This document shows positions 35,473-45,220 of a DNA stretch of 64,000 bases, piece by piece; position 1 is the first letter of the stretch; each line of letters opens with the position of its first letter. A program made the translations under genes and the position numbers. The DNA lies in the NCBI RefSeq assembly GCF_031157525.1, contig NZ_JAVIXR010000001.1, positions 372,001 through 436,000 on the forward strand. Reading direction: 5' to 3'. The stretch comes from Marinobacter sediminicola (GTDB lineage Bacteria > Pseudomonadota > Gammaproteobacteria > Pseudomonadales > Oleiphilaceae). The notes beneath the pieces were generated by a model, which saw nothing but the letters and a program-made list of their open reading frames with translations, ran no database searches and had not been told where the DNA came from.

Positions 35473-36360
35473 ATGTCCAACAAGCTCTCCCCGGGCGCGC
35501 GTTTTCGCAAAGCCCTGAACGACAACAAGCCCCTGCAGATTGTAGGCACGATTAACGCATACGCCGCCATGATGGCCGAACGCGTAGGTCATCAGGCTAT
35601 TTACCTGTCTGGCGGCGGCGTAGCAAACGCCTCTTACGGCTTGCCGGATCTGGGCATGACCAGCCTGAACGATGTGGTAGAAGATGTACGCCGTATCACT
35701 GCAGCAACCGAACTGCCGTTGTTGGTAGATATCGATACGGGTTGGGGTGGGGCGTTCAACATTGCCCGCACTATCCAGCAGATGGAACGCGCAGGAGCCG
35801 CCGCTGTTCATATTGAAGACCAGGTAGCCCAGAAGCGCTGCGGACACCGCCCGAACAAGGAAATTGTCTCCAAAGAAGAAATGGTTGATCGAATCAAAGC
35901 GGCAGCCGATGCCCGTGTAGACAAAGATTTCTTCATCATGGCCCGCACCGATGCCTTCCAGAAAGAAGGCCTGGAAGCAGCCATCGATCGCGCCAAGGCC
36001 TGCATTGAAGCCGGTGCTGATGGTATTTTTGCAGAAGCCGTTACCGAGCTGGAACACTACAAAGCCTTCTCGGAAGCACTGGGCGACGTACCTTTGCTGG
36101 CCAACATTACCGAATTTGGCGCTACACCGCTTTATAATCGCAAAGAGCTGGGTGAAGCAGGTGCGAGCATGGTTCTGTACCCGCTGAGTGCCTTCCGCGC
36201 CATGAACAAAGCGGCCGTTACCGTGTACCAGAACATTCTTGAGAAGGGCGATCAGAAAGACGTAGTTGATCTGATGCAGACCCGTATGGAACTCTACGAT
36301 TACCTGAACTATCACGACTTTGAACAGAAGCTTGACCAACTGTTCCAGCAGTCAAAATAA
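35473..36360 (+). CDS. prpB: 2-methylisocitrate lyase PrpB
   Basis: Cleaves 2-methylisocitrate to pyruvate and succinate in the methylcitrate cycle, the last step of propionyl-CoA disposal. 295 residues of the ICL/PEPM TIM-barrel family: [20 protein letters not shown] metal-binding Asp pair, and the catalytic Cys123 in [10 protein letters not shown], the PrpB-type loop. ARTDA and an E-rich FAEAVTE block follow. GAGGGA six bases before the ATG. Start of the structural part of the operon. Confidence 0.97.
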   Translation: MSNKLSPGARFRKALNDNKPLQIVGTINAYAAMMAERVGHQAIYLSGGGVANASYGLPDLGMTSLNDVVEDVRRITAATELPLLVDIDTGWGGAFNIARTIQQMERAGAAAVHIEDQVAQKRCGHRPNKEIVSKEEMVDRIKAAADARVDKDFFIMARTDAFQKEGLEAAIDRAKACIEAGADGIFAEAVTELEHYKAFSEALGDVPLLANITEFGATPLYNRKELGEAGASMVLYPLSAFRAMNKAAVTVYQNILEKGDQKDVVDLMQTRMELYDYLNYHDFEQKLDQLFQQSK

Positions 36361-36377
36361 TTAGAGGAGAGACATCC

Positions 36378-37508
36378 ATGGCAGAAGCAAAGAAACTCGG
36401 TGGCGCAGGCCTTCGCGGACAGGTAGCTGGTGAAACAGCATTGTGCACCGTTGGTAAAACCGGAACCGGCCTGACCTATCGTGGTTATGACGTAAGCGAT
36501 CTGGCAGACAATGCCCAGTTTGAAGAAGTGGCGTACCTGCTGCTGCGCGGCAAGCTGCCGAACCAGCAGGAACTGGATGCGTACAAAAAGAAGCTCCAAA
36601 GCCTGCGTGGACTGCCTGCAGCACTGAAGACCGTTCTTGAGCAGATCCCGAAAGACGCTCACCCCATGGACGTCATGCGCACCGGCGCCTCCATGCTGGG
36701 CAACCTGGAAACCGAGAAGGACTTCAGCGAGCAGGACGACAAAATCGACCGCATGCTGGCTCTGTTCCCTGGCATTATCACCTACTGGTACCGCTTCGCC
36801 CATGAAGGCGTGCGCATCGAGACCGACAGTGATGTGGATTCCATCGGCGGCCATTTCCTCGAACTGCTCCACGGCAAAAAGCCCAGCGAGCTGCACGAGC
36901 GCGTGATGAACGTCTCCCTGATTCTGTACGCCGAGCACGAATTTAACGCCTCCACCTTCACGGCTCGCGTGTGTGCTTCTACCTTGTCTGACATCCACAG
37001 CTGTGTAACCGGCGCCATCGGTACCCTGCGTGGCCCACTGCACGGCGGCGCCAACGAAGCGGCGATGGAACTGATTCAGAGATTCCAGACACCAGAGGAA
37101 GCGGAAGAAGGCCTGATGGGCATGTTGGCCCGCAAGGAAAAGATCATGGGCTTTGGCCACGCGATCTACAGCGTGTCTGACCCCCGCAACGTGATCATCA
37201 AGAAGTGGTCTGAAAAGCTGGCCAAAGAAGTAGGGGATACGGTTCTGTACCCGGTATCCGTGCGTTGTGAAGAAGTTATGTGGCGCGAGAAGAAGCTGTT
37301 CTGTAACGCCGACTTCTTCCATGCATCGACGTACCACTTCATGGGCATTCCTACAGAGCTGTTCACGCCGATTTTTGTTATGTCCCGCGTATCCGGTTGG
37401 ACGGCACACGTGAAAGAGCAGCGTGAAAATAACCGGATCATTCGCCCAAGTGCGGATTACACCGGGCCGGAGCATGCTGAGTGGGTGCCGATTGAGAAGC
37501 GGGCTTAA
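36378..37508 (+). CDS. prpC: 2-methylcitrate synthase PrpC
   Basis: Condenses propionyl-CoA with oxaloacetate. 376 residues, the short citrate-synthase type: the family His motifs are present (GPLHGGANEAAME and GFGHAIY), plus an Asp of the catalytic triad toward the C-terminus. Context between prpB and acnD separates it from the TCA citrate synthase. AGAGGAGAG upstream. A 387-residue antisense ORF over it is a codon-bias artefact. Confidence 0.96.
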   Translation: MAEAKKLGGAGLRGQVAGETALCTVGKTGTGLTYRGYDVSDLADNAQFEEVAYLLLRGKLPNQQELDAYKKKLQSLRGLPAALKTVLEQIPKDAHPMDVMRTGASMLGNLETEKDFSEQDDKIDRMLALFPGIITYWYRFAHEGVRIETDSDVDSIGGHFLELLHGKKPSELHERVMNVSLILYAEHEFNASTFTARVCASTLSDIHSCVTGAIGTLRGPLHGGANEAAMELIQRFQTPEEAEEGLMGMLARKEKIMGFGHAIYSVSDPRNVIIKKWSEKLAKEVGDTVLYPVSVRCEEVMWREKKLFCNADFFHASTYHFMGIPTELFTPIFVMSRVSGWTAHVKEQRENNRIIRPSADYTGPEHAEWVPIEKRA

Positions 37509-37532
37509 ACACTGAACACAAGAGTACTCTTA

Positions 37533-40145
37533 ATGAACACCAACTACCGTAAACCCCTACCAGGTACCGACCTGGATTATTTCGATACCCGCCAGGCCGT
37601 TGAAGACATTCAAGCCGGCGCGTACGACAAGCTCCCGTACACCTCCAGAATTCTGGCGGAACAGCTGGTGCGTCGCTGCGATCCCGATGCGCTGACTGAT
37701 TCCCTTAAGCAGTTCATCGAGCGCAAACGTGATCTCGACTTCCCCTGGTACCCGGCTCGCGTGGTTTGCCACGACATCCTGGGCCAGACAGCTCTGGTGG
37801 ATCTCGCAGGCCTGCGCGACGCCATTGCAGAGAAGGGTGGTGATCCCGCTAAAGTGAATCCTGTTGTGCCAACCCAGTTGATTGTGGATCACTCTCTGGC
37901 TGTTGAGCACGCCGGTTTCGAGGAAGACGCGTTCGAGAAGAACCGTGAAATCGAAGACCGCCGCAACGACGACCGCTTTCATTTCATCAACTGGACCAAA
38001 AAAGCGTTCAAGAATGTGGATGTTATCCCGCCGGGTAACGGAATCATGCACCAGATCAACCTGGAGAAAATGTCTCCGGTAGTTCAGGCCCGCGCAGATG
38101 GCGAAGGCAAGAAGGTAGCTTTTCCAGACACCTGTGTAGGTACAGACAGCCACACGCCAATGGTGGATGCCCTGGGTGTTATATCCGTAGGTGTTGGTGG
38201 TCTGGAAGCCGAGAGCGTGATGCTGGGCCGTGCCTCCATGATGCGCCTACCGGATATTGTGGGTGTTGAGCTCACCGGCAAACTGCAGCCAGGCATTACC
38301 AGTACCGATATGGTTCTGGCCCTGACTGAATTCCTGCGTACAGAGCGCGTAGTAGGTGCTTATCTCGAATTCTACGGCGAAGGCGCAGACAGCCTCACCA
38401 TCGGTGACCGTGCCACCATCTCCAACATGACACCGGAATACGGCGCTACTGCCGCCATGTTCTATATTGATGGCCAGACCATAGACTATCTGAAACTGAC
38501 CGGCCGTGAAGACGAGCAGGTCGCTTTGGTAGAGAAGTTCGCCAAGCACACAGGCCTCTGGGCAGATGCCCTGAAGACAGCCGAGTACGAGCGGGTTCTG
38601 AAATTCGATCTTTCTACCGTTGTGCGCACACTGGCAGGCCCCTCCAACCCTCACGCGCACCTTCCAACCTCTGAGCTTGCGGCACGTGGCATTGCCAGTG
38701 AGTGGGAGCAGGAAGAAGGCAAAATGCCGGATGGCGCTGTAATCATCGCTGCTATCACCAGCTGCACAAACACCAGTAACCCTCGCAACATGGTTGCTGC
38801 CGGCCTGATTGCCCGTAATGCCAATAAATTAGGCCTTACCCGCAAGCCTTGGGTGAAGTCCTCTCTGGCACCGGGTTCTAAAACCGTTGAAATGTACCTC
38901 AACGATGCCGGGTTGTTACCTGAGCTGGAAGATCTCGGCTTCGGCGTGGTGGGCTTCGCATGCACCACCTGTAACGGCATGAGCGGCGCGCTGGATCCGG
39001 TTATCCAGAAAGAAGTGGTTGATCGCGATTTGTACGCGACGGCAGTGCTCTCCGGTAACCGTAACTTCGATGGCCGGATTCACCCCTACGCCAAGCAGGC
39101 ATTCCTGGCTTCACCACCTTTGGTGGTTGCTTACGCCATCGCCGGAACCATCCGATTCGACATCGAGAAAGATGTGCTTGGCTACGATAAGGACGGCAAT
39201 GCTGTCACCCTGAAAGACATCTGGCCGGATGATGCAGAAATCGACGCCATCGTAAAAGAATCGGTGAAGCCCGAGCAGTTCCGCAGCACCTACATTCCGA
39301 TGTTCGATGTAACCCAGGAAGCCCACGCCAACATTAGTCCACTGTACGATTGGCGCCCGATGAGTACCTATATTCGTCGCCCGCCATATTGGGAAGGTGG
39401 CATGGTTGGTGAGAAGCAGCTGAAAGGTATGCGCCCGCTGGCGGTTCTGCCAGACAACATCACAACGGATCACCTGTCGCCTTCAAACGCGATCATGATG
39501 GACAGCGCAGCCGGTGAATACCTGCACAAAATGGGTGTGCCGGAAGTGGACTTCAACTCCTATGCAACCCACCGTGGCGATCACCTGACAGCTCAGCGCG
39601 CTACCTTTGCCAACCCGAAACTGTTCAACGAAATGGTGTTGGACGAAAACGGCAAGGTGAAGCAGGGCTCTCTGGCTCGGATCGAACCGGAAGGTAAAGT
39701 CACCCGCATGTGGGAAGCCATTGAAACCTACATGGAGCGCAAGCAGCCGCTGATCATCATTGCCGGTGCCGACTATGGTCAGGGCTCCTCCCGTGACTGG
39801 GCCGCGAAAGGCGTTGCGCTGGCGGGTGTTGAAGCTATCGCAGCTGAAGGCTTTGAGCGTATTCACCGTACCAACCTGGTGGGTATGGGCGTGATGCCCC
39901 TGCAGTTCGAGGAAGGCACTACGCGCAAAACGCTGAAAATTGACGGCACTGAAACCTTTGATGTGGAAGGCAAGCCAGCACCTGGCGGCAAGCTAACGCT
40001 GATTATCACCCGCAAAGATGGTAGCTCTGAGAAGGTGCCCGTTCTTTGCAGATTGGATACCGCAGAGGAGTTGCACATCTATTCTGCAGGTGGCGTGTTA
40101 CAGCGGTTTGCTGAGGACTTTTTGCAGTCTGAAGGTGCGGTTTGA
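37533..40145 (+). CDS. acnD: Fe/S-dependent 2-methylisocitrate dehydratase AcnD
   Basis: Aconitase-family [4Fe-4S] enzyme that dehydrates 2-methylcitrate, used together with PrpF in place of the PrpD dehydratase step. 870 residues, near the family norm. Cluster cysteines appear in ITSCTNTSNPRNM and ACTTCNGMSG; the C-terminal swivel domain has GADYGQGSSRDWAAKG. The start MNTNYRKPLPGTDLDYFDTR matches known AcnD. The ribosome site is weak. The stop is 17 bases before the prpF ATG. Confidence 0.97.
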   Translation: MNTNYRKPLPGTDLDYFDTRQAVEDIQAGAYDKLPYTSRILAEQLVRRCDPDALTDSLKQFIERKRDLDFPWYPARVVCHDILGQTALVDLAGLRDAIAEKGGDPAKVNPVVPTQLIVDHSLAVEHAGFEEDAFEKNREIEDRRNDDRFHFINWTKKAFKNVDVIPPGNGIMHQINLEKMSPVVQARADGEGKKVAFPDTCVGTDSHTPMVDALGVISVGVGGLEAESVMLGRASMMRLPDIVGVELTGKLQPGITSTDMVLALTEFLRTERVVGAYLEFYGEGADSLTIGDRATISNMTPEYGATAAMFYIDGQTIDYLKLTGREDEQVALVEKFAKHTGLWADALKTAEYERVLKFDLSTVVRTLAGPSNPHAHLPTSELAARGIASEWEQEEGKMPDGAVIIAAITSCTNTSNPRNMVAAGLIARNANKLGLTRKPWVKSSLAPGSKTVEMYLNDAGLLPELEDLGFGVVGFACTTCNGMSGALDPVIQKEVVDRDLYATAVLSGNRNFDGRIHPYAKQAFLASPPLVVAYAIAGTIRFDIEKDVLGYDKDGNAVTLKDIWPDDAEIDAIVKESVKPEQFRSTYIPMFDVTQEAHANISPLYDWRPMSTYIRRPPYWEGGMVGEKQLKGMRPLAVLPDNITTDHLSPSNAIMMDSAAGEYLHKMGVPEVDFNSYATHRGDHLTAQRATFANPKLFNEMVLDENGKVKQGSLARIEPEGKVTRMWEAIETYMERKQPLIIIAGADYGQGSSRDWAAKGVALAGVEAIAAEGFERIHRTNLVGMGVMPLQFEEGTTRKTLKIDGTETFDVEGKPAPGGKLTLIITRKDGSSEKVPVLCRLDTAEELHIYSAGGVLQRFAEDFLQSEGAV

Positions 40146-40162
40146 ACAATGAGGACAATGAA

Positions 40163-41341
40163 ATGAGTCACGCACCGCAAATCAAAGTCCCCGCCACGTA
40201 CATCCGTGGCGGCACCAGTAAAGGTGTGTTTTTCCGTTTGGACGATCTCCCCGAGAGGGCCCGTACACCGGGCCCGGCGCGGGATAACCTGTTGCTTCGT
40301 GTAATCGGCAGTCCAGACCCCTACCAGAAGCAAACCGATGGTATGGGCGGCGCCACATCCAGCACCAGTAAAACCGTGATCCTGAGTAAAAGCACTCAGC
40401 CAGACCACGATGTGGATTACCTGTTCGGCCAGGTAAGCATCGACAAGCCCTTTGTGGATTGGAGCGGCAATTGCGGCAACCTGACTGCTGCTGTCGGCGC
40501 TTTTGCGATTAACAGTGGTTTTGTCGCAAAAGACCGCATTCCGGAAAATGGCACGGCGGTGGTGCGCATGTGGCAGGCCAATATCCGCAAGACCATCATT
40601 GCCAACGTGCCCATCACCAACGGTGAAGTGCAGGAAACCGGTGATTTCGAGCTGGATGGAGTAACCTTTCCCGCAGCCGAAGTGCAGGTGGAATTCATGG
40701 ATCCAGCCGATGGCGAAGGCTCCATGTTCCCCACCGGAAACCTGGTGGACGAACTGGAGGTTCCCGGTGTTGGCACCTTGCAAGCCACCATGATCAATGC
40801 CGGTATCCCCACGGTGTTTATCAACGCCGACGCTGTCGGCTACAACGGCACGGAACTGCAGGACGACATCAACAGCGATCCCAAAGCCCTGGCGATGTTT
40901 GAAAGCATTCGTGCCCATGGCGCTGTGAAGATGGGGCTGATTCAGAATATCGAAGAAGCTGCCGCCCGACAGCACACGCCAAAAGTGGCTTTCGTAGCGC
41001 CGCCTGCGGAGTACACGTCGTCCAGTGGCAAGAAGATTGCTACAGGTGATATCGACGTACTAGTGCGCGCGCTCTCCATGGGCAAGCTACACCACGCCAT
41101 GATGGGCACAGCCGCGGTGGCTATCGCAACCGCAGCGGCCATTCCCGGAACACTGGTGAACCTGGCCGCAGGCGGCGGTGATCGCACCTCAGTCACCTTT
41201 GGTCATCCCTCAGGCACCCTGCAAGTTGGCGCAGAAGCCAAAGAAATAGACGGCCAGTGGACAGCCACCAAGGCCATCATGAGCCGAAGTGCCCGCATCC
41301 TGATGGAAGGATGGGTGAGGGTGCCCGGAGATAGCTTCTAA
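40163..41341 (+). CDS. prpF: AcnD-accessory protein PrpF
   Basis: 392-residue PrpF-family protein (diaminopimelate-epimerase-like fold) required with AcnD; it isomerises trans- to cis-aconitate or methylaconitate. Start ATG 40163 has GAGG eight bases upstream; the frame extends a little upstream through a TTG that I reject. Family blocks YIRGGTSKGVFF, MGGATSSTSKT, DWSGNCGNLTAAVGAFAI and GDIDVLVRALSMGKLHHAMM are all present. Confidence 0.96.
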   Translation: MSHAPQIKVPATYIRGGTSKGVFFRLDDLPERARTPGPARDNLLLRVIGSPDPYQKQTDGMGGATSSTSKTVILSKSTQPDHDVDYLFGQVSIDKPFVDWSGNCGNLTAAVGAFAINSGFVAKDRIPENGTAVVRMWQANIRKTIIANVPITNGEVQETGDFELDGVTFPAAEVQVEFMDPADGEGSMFPTGNLVDELEVPGVGTLQATMINAGIPTVFINADAVGYNGTELQDDINSDPKALAMFESIRAHGAVKMGLIQNIEEAAARQHTPKVAFVAPPAEYTSSSGKKIATGDIDVLVRALSMGKLHHAMMGTAAVAIATAAAIPGTLVNLAAGGGDRTSVTFGHPSGTLQVGAEAKEIDGQWTATKAIMSRSARILMEGWVRVPGDSF

Positions 41342-41361
41342 CAGTAAGTGAAAAACGGGTA

Positions 41362-41436
41362 ACCGGCTCCTTTCGGTCATTGAGCGCTAAGTTTGCTAGG
41401 CTGTAGTAAGCAGACACTCAAATCGAAGGAGCCGGT
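41362..41436 (+). promoter_or_regulatory. Inverted repeat that can hide the prpD ribosome-binding site
   Basis: ACCGGCTCCTT (41362-41372) is exactly complementary to AAGGAGCCGGT (41426-41436); the second arm contains the whole prpD Shine-Dalgarno AAGGAG (41426-41431), which stands eight bases before the ATG at 41440. The 53-base loop has no T-run. In RNA this would block ribosome access, so it is a candidate translational switch between prpF and prpD. Chance is possible but the 11-base match is perfect. Confidence 0.55.
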
Positions 41437-41439
41437 GCT

Positions 41440-42924
41440 ATGTCAGCCACATTCGATCTCAACGAACGCCCCGATTACGACGAAGCCCTCCAGAAGATCG
41501 CCGATTACGTCCTCACCTATGAAGTAACGAGCAAGGAAGCCTGGAACACGGCGCGCCACTGTCTTATGGACACCCTTGGCTGTGGCCTGCTGGCTTTACG
41601 CTTTCCGGATTGCACCAAACACCTTGGGCCGATTGTGGAGGGCACGGTTGTTCCCCACGGCGCCCGGGTTCCCGGTACCTCATTCAGGCTCGATCCTGTA
41701 AAAGCAGCCTGGGATATCGGCTGTATCGTGCGCTGGCTCGACTATAACGACACCTGGCTGGCGGCGGAATGGGGGCATCCTTCGGATAACCTCGGTGGCA
41801 TACTGGCTGTAGCGGATCACCTGTCGCAAAAGCGCGTTGCGGAAGGGAAGGCACCGCTAACCATGCGCGACGTTCTCGAAGCCATGGTTATGGCCCACGA
41901 AATCCAGGGCGTGCTCGCTTTGGAAAACTCCTTCAATCGCGTGGGTCTGGATCACGTTATATTGGTGAAAGTGGCTTCAACAGCCGTCACCGCGAAGCTC
42001 ATGGGCGCCACTCGTGAGCAAATGCTGTCTGCGCTCTCCCATGCCTGGGTTGATGGTCAGGCCCTGCGAACATACCGCCACGCACCCAATGCCGGTTCGA
42101 GGAAATCCTGGGCTGCCGGTGATGCCACGTCCCGTGCCGTTCGACTTGCAGACATCGCCATGCGCGGGGAAATGGGTATCCCAAGCGCACTGACCGCGCC
42201 TCAGTGGGGTTTTTACGATGTGCTATTTAGCAAAACCAACAAAGACCAGGCTTTGAAACCGGAAGACAAGCGCCAGTTTTCGTTACCTCAGGAGTTTGGT
42301 TCCTATGTGATGGAAAACATACTTTTCAAAGTATCTTTCCCCGCAGAGTTCCATGCCCAGACGGCAGCCGAAGCCGCGGTAACGCTTCATCCACAGGTTA
42401 AAGGTCGTCTCGAAGAGATTGACCGAATCGTAATAACCACACACGAATCTGCCATTCGCATCATTTCCAAGGTCGGTAAACTGGCGAATGCTGCAGACAG
42501 AGATCACTGCCTGCAATACATGGCAGCTGTGCCGCTTATTTTTGGTGATCTGGTGGCTGAGCATTACGAAGACAGCTTCCACGAAGCCAACCCACTCATC
42601 GATGAGCTCAGAGACAAGATGGAAATCGTTGAGGATGAGCGCTATACCCGTGAGTATCTCGAGGCAGATAAGCGCTCTATAGCGAATGCCATCCAGGTGT
42701 TCTTCAAGGATGGCTCCAGCACGGAGAAAGTGGCTGTGGAATACCCGATCGGTCACCGCAGGCGCAGAGAGGAGAGCATTCCACTTCTATCTGACAAGTT
42801 CCGGGCTAATCTGGCAACCCGTTTTCCGGCGCAAAGATGCGAGCAGATCTTCGGCGCCTGCAAAAACCAGAAGAGCCTGGAAAACATCCCGGTTCACGAG
42901 TTTGTGGGCATGTTCGTTATCTGA
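41440..42924 (+). CDS. prpD: 2-methylcitrate dehydratase PrpD (MmgE/PrpD family)
   Basis: 494-residue MmgE/PrpD-family enzyme for 2-methylcitrate dehydration. Blocks [50 protein letters not shown] [13 protein letters not shown], and SHAWVDGQ are typical. It ends the operon although acnD and prpF can replace its reaction. A hairpin covers its ribosome site. The stop is only 16 bases from the convergent ATPase gene. Confidence 0.96.
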   Translation: MSATFDLNERPDYDEALQKIADYVLTYEVTSKEAWNTARHCLMDTLGCGLLALRFPDCTKHLGPIVEGTVVPHGARVPGTSFRLDPVKAAWDIGCIVRWLDYNDTWLAAEWGHPSDNLGGILAVADHLSQKRVAEGKAPLTMRDVLEAMVMAHEIQGVLALENSFNRVGLDHVILVKVASTAVTAKLMGATREQMLSALSHAWVDGQALRTYRHAPNAGSRKSWAAGDATSRAVRLADIAMRGEMGIPSALTAPQWGFYDVLFSKTNKDQALKPEDKRQFSLPQEFGSYVMENILFKVSFPAEFHAQTAAEAAVTLHPQVKGRLEEIDRIVITTHESAIRIISKVGKLANAADRDHCLQYMAAVPLIFGDLVAEHYEDSFHEANPLIDELRDKMEIVEDERYTREYLEADKRSIANAIQVFFKDGSSTEKVAVEYPIGHRRRREESIPLLSDKFRANLATRFPAQRCEQIFGACKNQKSLENIPVHEFVGMFVI

Positions 42925-42940
42925 TCGGGTCGAACAGCGT

Positions 42941-43978
42941 CTACTTTCTGCCCGGAGATAGGGGTTTTACATTATCCGGCACACCATGGTTTTCCCTGCG
43001 GGCAGATTGCTCGTCGGGGAAAATGTTGGCTAGCCTGCTATCAATACGCTCCAGTGCTTCCGCCATGCGGACGAGCGCCTGGCCCACACCCGCCAAATCG
43101 CCAGAGGTCCCGGTTTGTTCTGGGGTCGCGTGCTCCCGCTTCTTCAGGCCAGTCAACTTCGGCGTGTTCACCGGCAGATCATCACCCAGCAAATCCTTAC
43201 GAATGGATTTCAAGTCATGGGGATCAATAAACGGCCGGTCTTCCGAGTAAGCACACATCATCATGCCGTCACACAGCTTGTTAATCAGACGTGGGATGCC
43301 CTTGCTCAGCTTGTGAATCTCGCGAACCGTGTCCCCATCAAACAGTTTGTTGCCGCCGTGGCCGGAAACCAGGAGCCGGTAATCAATATATTCAGCGGTT
43401 TCTTTTGGAGAGAGGCCTTCCAGGTGGAAGAACAGCTTTACCCGCTGGGCCAGCTGCGGGATATCCAGTACGGCCTGTTTGAGTTCTGGCTGGCCCAGGA
43501 GAATAACCCGCATTGAGGGCCCGCCCATGCTTTCCATACCGGCCAGCATACGAATATCTTCAAGGTTTTCCCGGGTGAGGTTCTGGGCTTCATCAATGGT
43601 CAATACCACCGGGGTACCCGCTTTGGCCATTTGCTCAAGGTAGTCCGAGATCTGGAAAAGCATGGCTACTTTGCTCTCGTCCTCCACCTTCATCCCCGCC
43701 TTGCGAAGAATGAGGCCAAACAGATCCTTGGATTCAAGGTTGGTGTAAGAGATGTTGAGCAGCTTCAGATTACCTTCAAGGTTGCGGATGGTCTTTTTCA
43801 ACAGGGTTGTCTTGCCAGACCCAATCTCACCGCTGATAACCACAAAGCCCTCAGAACTCCAGATCGCTGAAGACATGTATACATAAGCCCGTGAATGTTG
43901 CTGGCTCATGTAAATGAAATCGTCTTCCGGCGTAATACGGAAGGGATGTCTATGGAGACCGAAAAATTCCAGATACAT
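42941..43978 (-). CDS. PEP-CTERM/XrtA-locus secretion-type ATPase (TIGR03015-like)
   Basis: AAA-type ATPase related to ExeA/GspA that recurs in XrtA exopolysaccharide loci. 345 residues from ATG 43978 (an adjacent upstream TTG is possible; AGGAA precedes): N-terminal YLEFFGLHRHPFRITPEDDF, Walker A GEIGSGKTT at about 50-58, Walker B VVLTIDEAQNL at about 126-136, and a charged low-complexity tail from about 265. The peptidoglycan-binding domain of ExeA is absent. Second gene of a two-gene minus-strand unit with the deacetylase. Confidence 0.88.
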   Translation of the reverse strand: MYLEFFGLHRHPFRITPEDDFIYMSQQHSRAYVYMSSAIWSSEGFVVISGEIGSGKTTLLKKTIRNLEGNLKLLNISYTNLESKDLFGLILRKAGMKVEDESKVAMLFQISDYLEQMAKAGTPVVLTIDEAQNLTRENLEDIRMLAGMESMGGPSMRVILLGQPELKQAVLDIPQLAQRVKLFFHLEGLSPKETAEYIDYRLLVSGHGGNKLFDGDTVREIHKLSKGIPRLINKLCDGMMMCAYSEDRPFIDPHDLKSIRKDLLGDDLPVNTPKLTGLKKREHATPEQTGTSGDLAGVGQALVRMAEALERIDSRLANIFPDEQSARRENHGVPDNVKPLSPGRK

Positions 43979-44009
43979 AGTCAATTCCTGTTCAGCTCAT
44001 TGCCCTGAA

Positions 44010-44918
44010 TCAGGCGAGGCGGATCATCTGATCGCTGCGCAGCAGGGTTTTGTCTGGTTCGTAGGCATTATAGCTCTCACTCACAGTTCCGAATCGGAAA
44101 TCCCCAAGCAAGCGCTCAAGGCGACCGTAACATTGGTCCAGATTAGTATAATGTCGGAAGCGGGAAAACCAGCTTGCGTTATCGTAACGTGGCTGGTCCG
44201 GGTCTATTTCCCAAGGGTGCAGGTAAAACATTTGCGGTCGCGCCCCAAAACCGGACGCATTGCGAAACAGATACCGGAATACCGGGTAAGGGAACTGGCG
44301 AAAATAGCCACCCCCTGCAGCGGGAATAGAAAGCCCCATGATGTGCGCCGTGGTTAACGGGAACTCACGGATAATCGCCCCGCTGGCGGTTTGGATAGAG
44401 TAGGGTGCGGTTGGAGAATCGGGAATGCCGTAATTATCATGCCGAATAGGGAAAATACTCGAATCCCAGGTAAATCCTGCTTCGCTTAATATATCCAGCG
44501 CCCAGAGAGACTCACGGGTAATGGAATAGCTTGCAGCGCGGTAACCGTCAACAGATTTGCCAGTGATATCTTCCAAGAGTGCTTTGGAGCGAACCGTTTC
44601 TTCCCGGAACACATCTTGAGTCTGGTTGTAGATGAGTTGGTGGCTGTACCCGTGGGAGGCGATTTCGTGGCCATGGTCGGATAATGTTCGAATCAGGGCA
44701 GGAAATCGTTCGGCAACCCAGCCAAGCACAAAAAAGGTCGCCTTCACATCGTGCTTTTCAAACAGCGCCAGCAGCCGTTCGGTGTTCTGCTCCACCCGGG
44801 AGGGTAGCGAGCCCCATTGCTCTGGGCGGATCACACCAGAAAGAGCCGCAACGTGGAAGTAATCTTCTACGTCTATGCTCATGGCGTGCAAAGGTTGGGG
44901 TCTATCCTGACTTGGCAT
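44010..44918 (-). CDS. XrtA-system polysaccharide deacetylase (TIGR03006-like)
   Basis: NodB-homology deacetylase of 302 residues without a signal peptide. The motif MSIDVEDYFHV carries the catalytic Asp, HGYSH (about 89-93) is the metal-binding H-x3-H, and YRAASYSIT, FPLTTAHIMG and FYLHPWEID complete the family pattern. It would remove acetyl or similar groups from EPS amino sugars. First gene of the minus-strand pair and divergent from the plus-strand EPS operon. Confidence 0.92.
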   Translation of the reverse strand: MPSQDRPQPLHAMSIDVEDYFHVAALSGVIRPEQWGSLPSRVEQNTERLLALFEKHDVKATFFVLGWVAERFPALIRTLSDHGHEIASHGYSHQLIYNQTQDVFREETVRSKALLEDITGKSVDGYRAASYSITRESLWALDILSEAGFTWDSSIFPIRHDNYGIPDSPTAPYSIQTASGAIIREFPLTTAHIMGLSIPAAGGGYFRQFPYPVFRYLFRNASGFGARPQMFYLHPWEIDPDQPRYDNASWFSRFRHYTNLDQCYGRLERLLGDFRFGTVSESYNAYEPDKTLLRSDQMIRLA

Positions 44919-45220
44919 GGGTGCTCCTTTCCAGTGGTACCAATAAAAAAACAGTACCTAGGCCTTAATTTTCACTCACTGCCCGCGCAAATACAATTCT
45001 TGATGCAAGTAAAGTCTGCTTGCAACGAAAAACAATGTAAAACTGTGTAACCAAAAGATACAATGTGTTGAGATTACTTGCTGGCCAGCGCAAAATGGGC
45101 CACTAAATTAAAAAGGAACCAGTGGAAAGGGTGTCGCTCAAAGCTAAGTGAGCGTGATCTGCTGGAGAATTTGATGTTGGTCTGGCGCAGGTTGTTGTGC
45201 AGACGACAAGGAAGTTCGGC
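44919..45220. other. Divergent EPS promoter region
   Basis: 302 AT-rich bases with no convincing gene. Contains a stem CGCTCA (45135-45140) / TGAGCG (45149-45154) with an eight-base loop, and two weak -24/-12-like matches: plus strand TGGAAAGGGTGTCGC (45123-45137) and minus strand TGGCCCATTTTGCGC (45102-45088). Both keep the GG-N10-GC spacing but lack other consensus bases. The real promoters are not identified. Confidence 0.4.

Noticed and set aside
35263..37475. Two long minus-strand open frames (358 and 387 codons) opposite prpB and prpC
   Set aside because: They mirror highly expressed genes with strong codon bias, carry no family motif, and lack ribosome sites.
45135..45154. Stem-loop CGCTCA/TGAGCG as a terminator in the EPS promoter region
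   Set aside because: Only six pairs, eight-base loop and no T-run; too weak to call.
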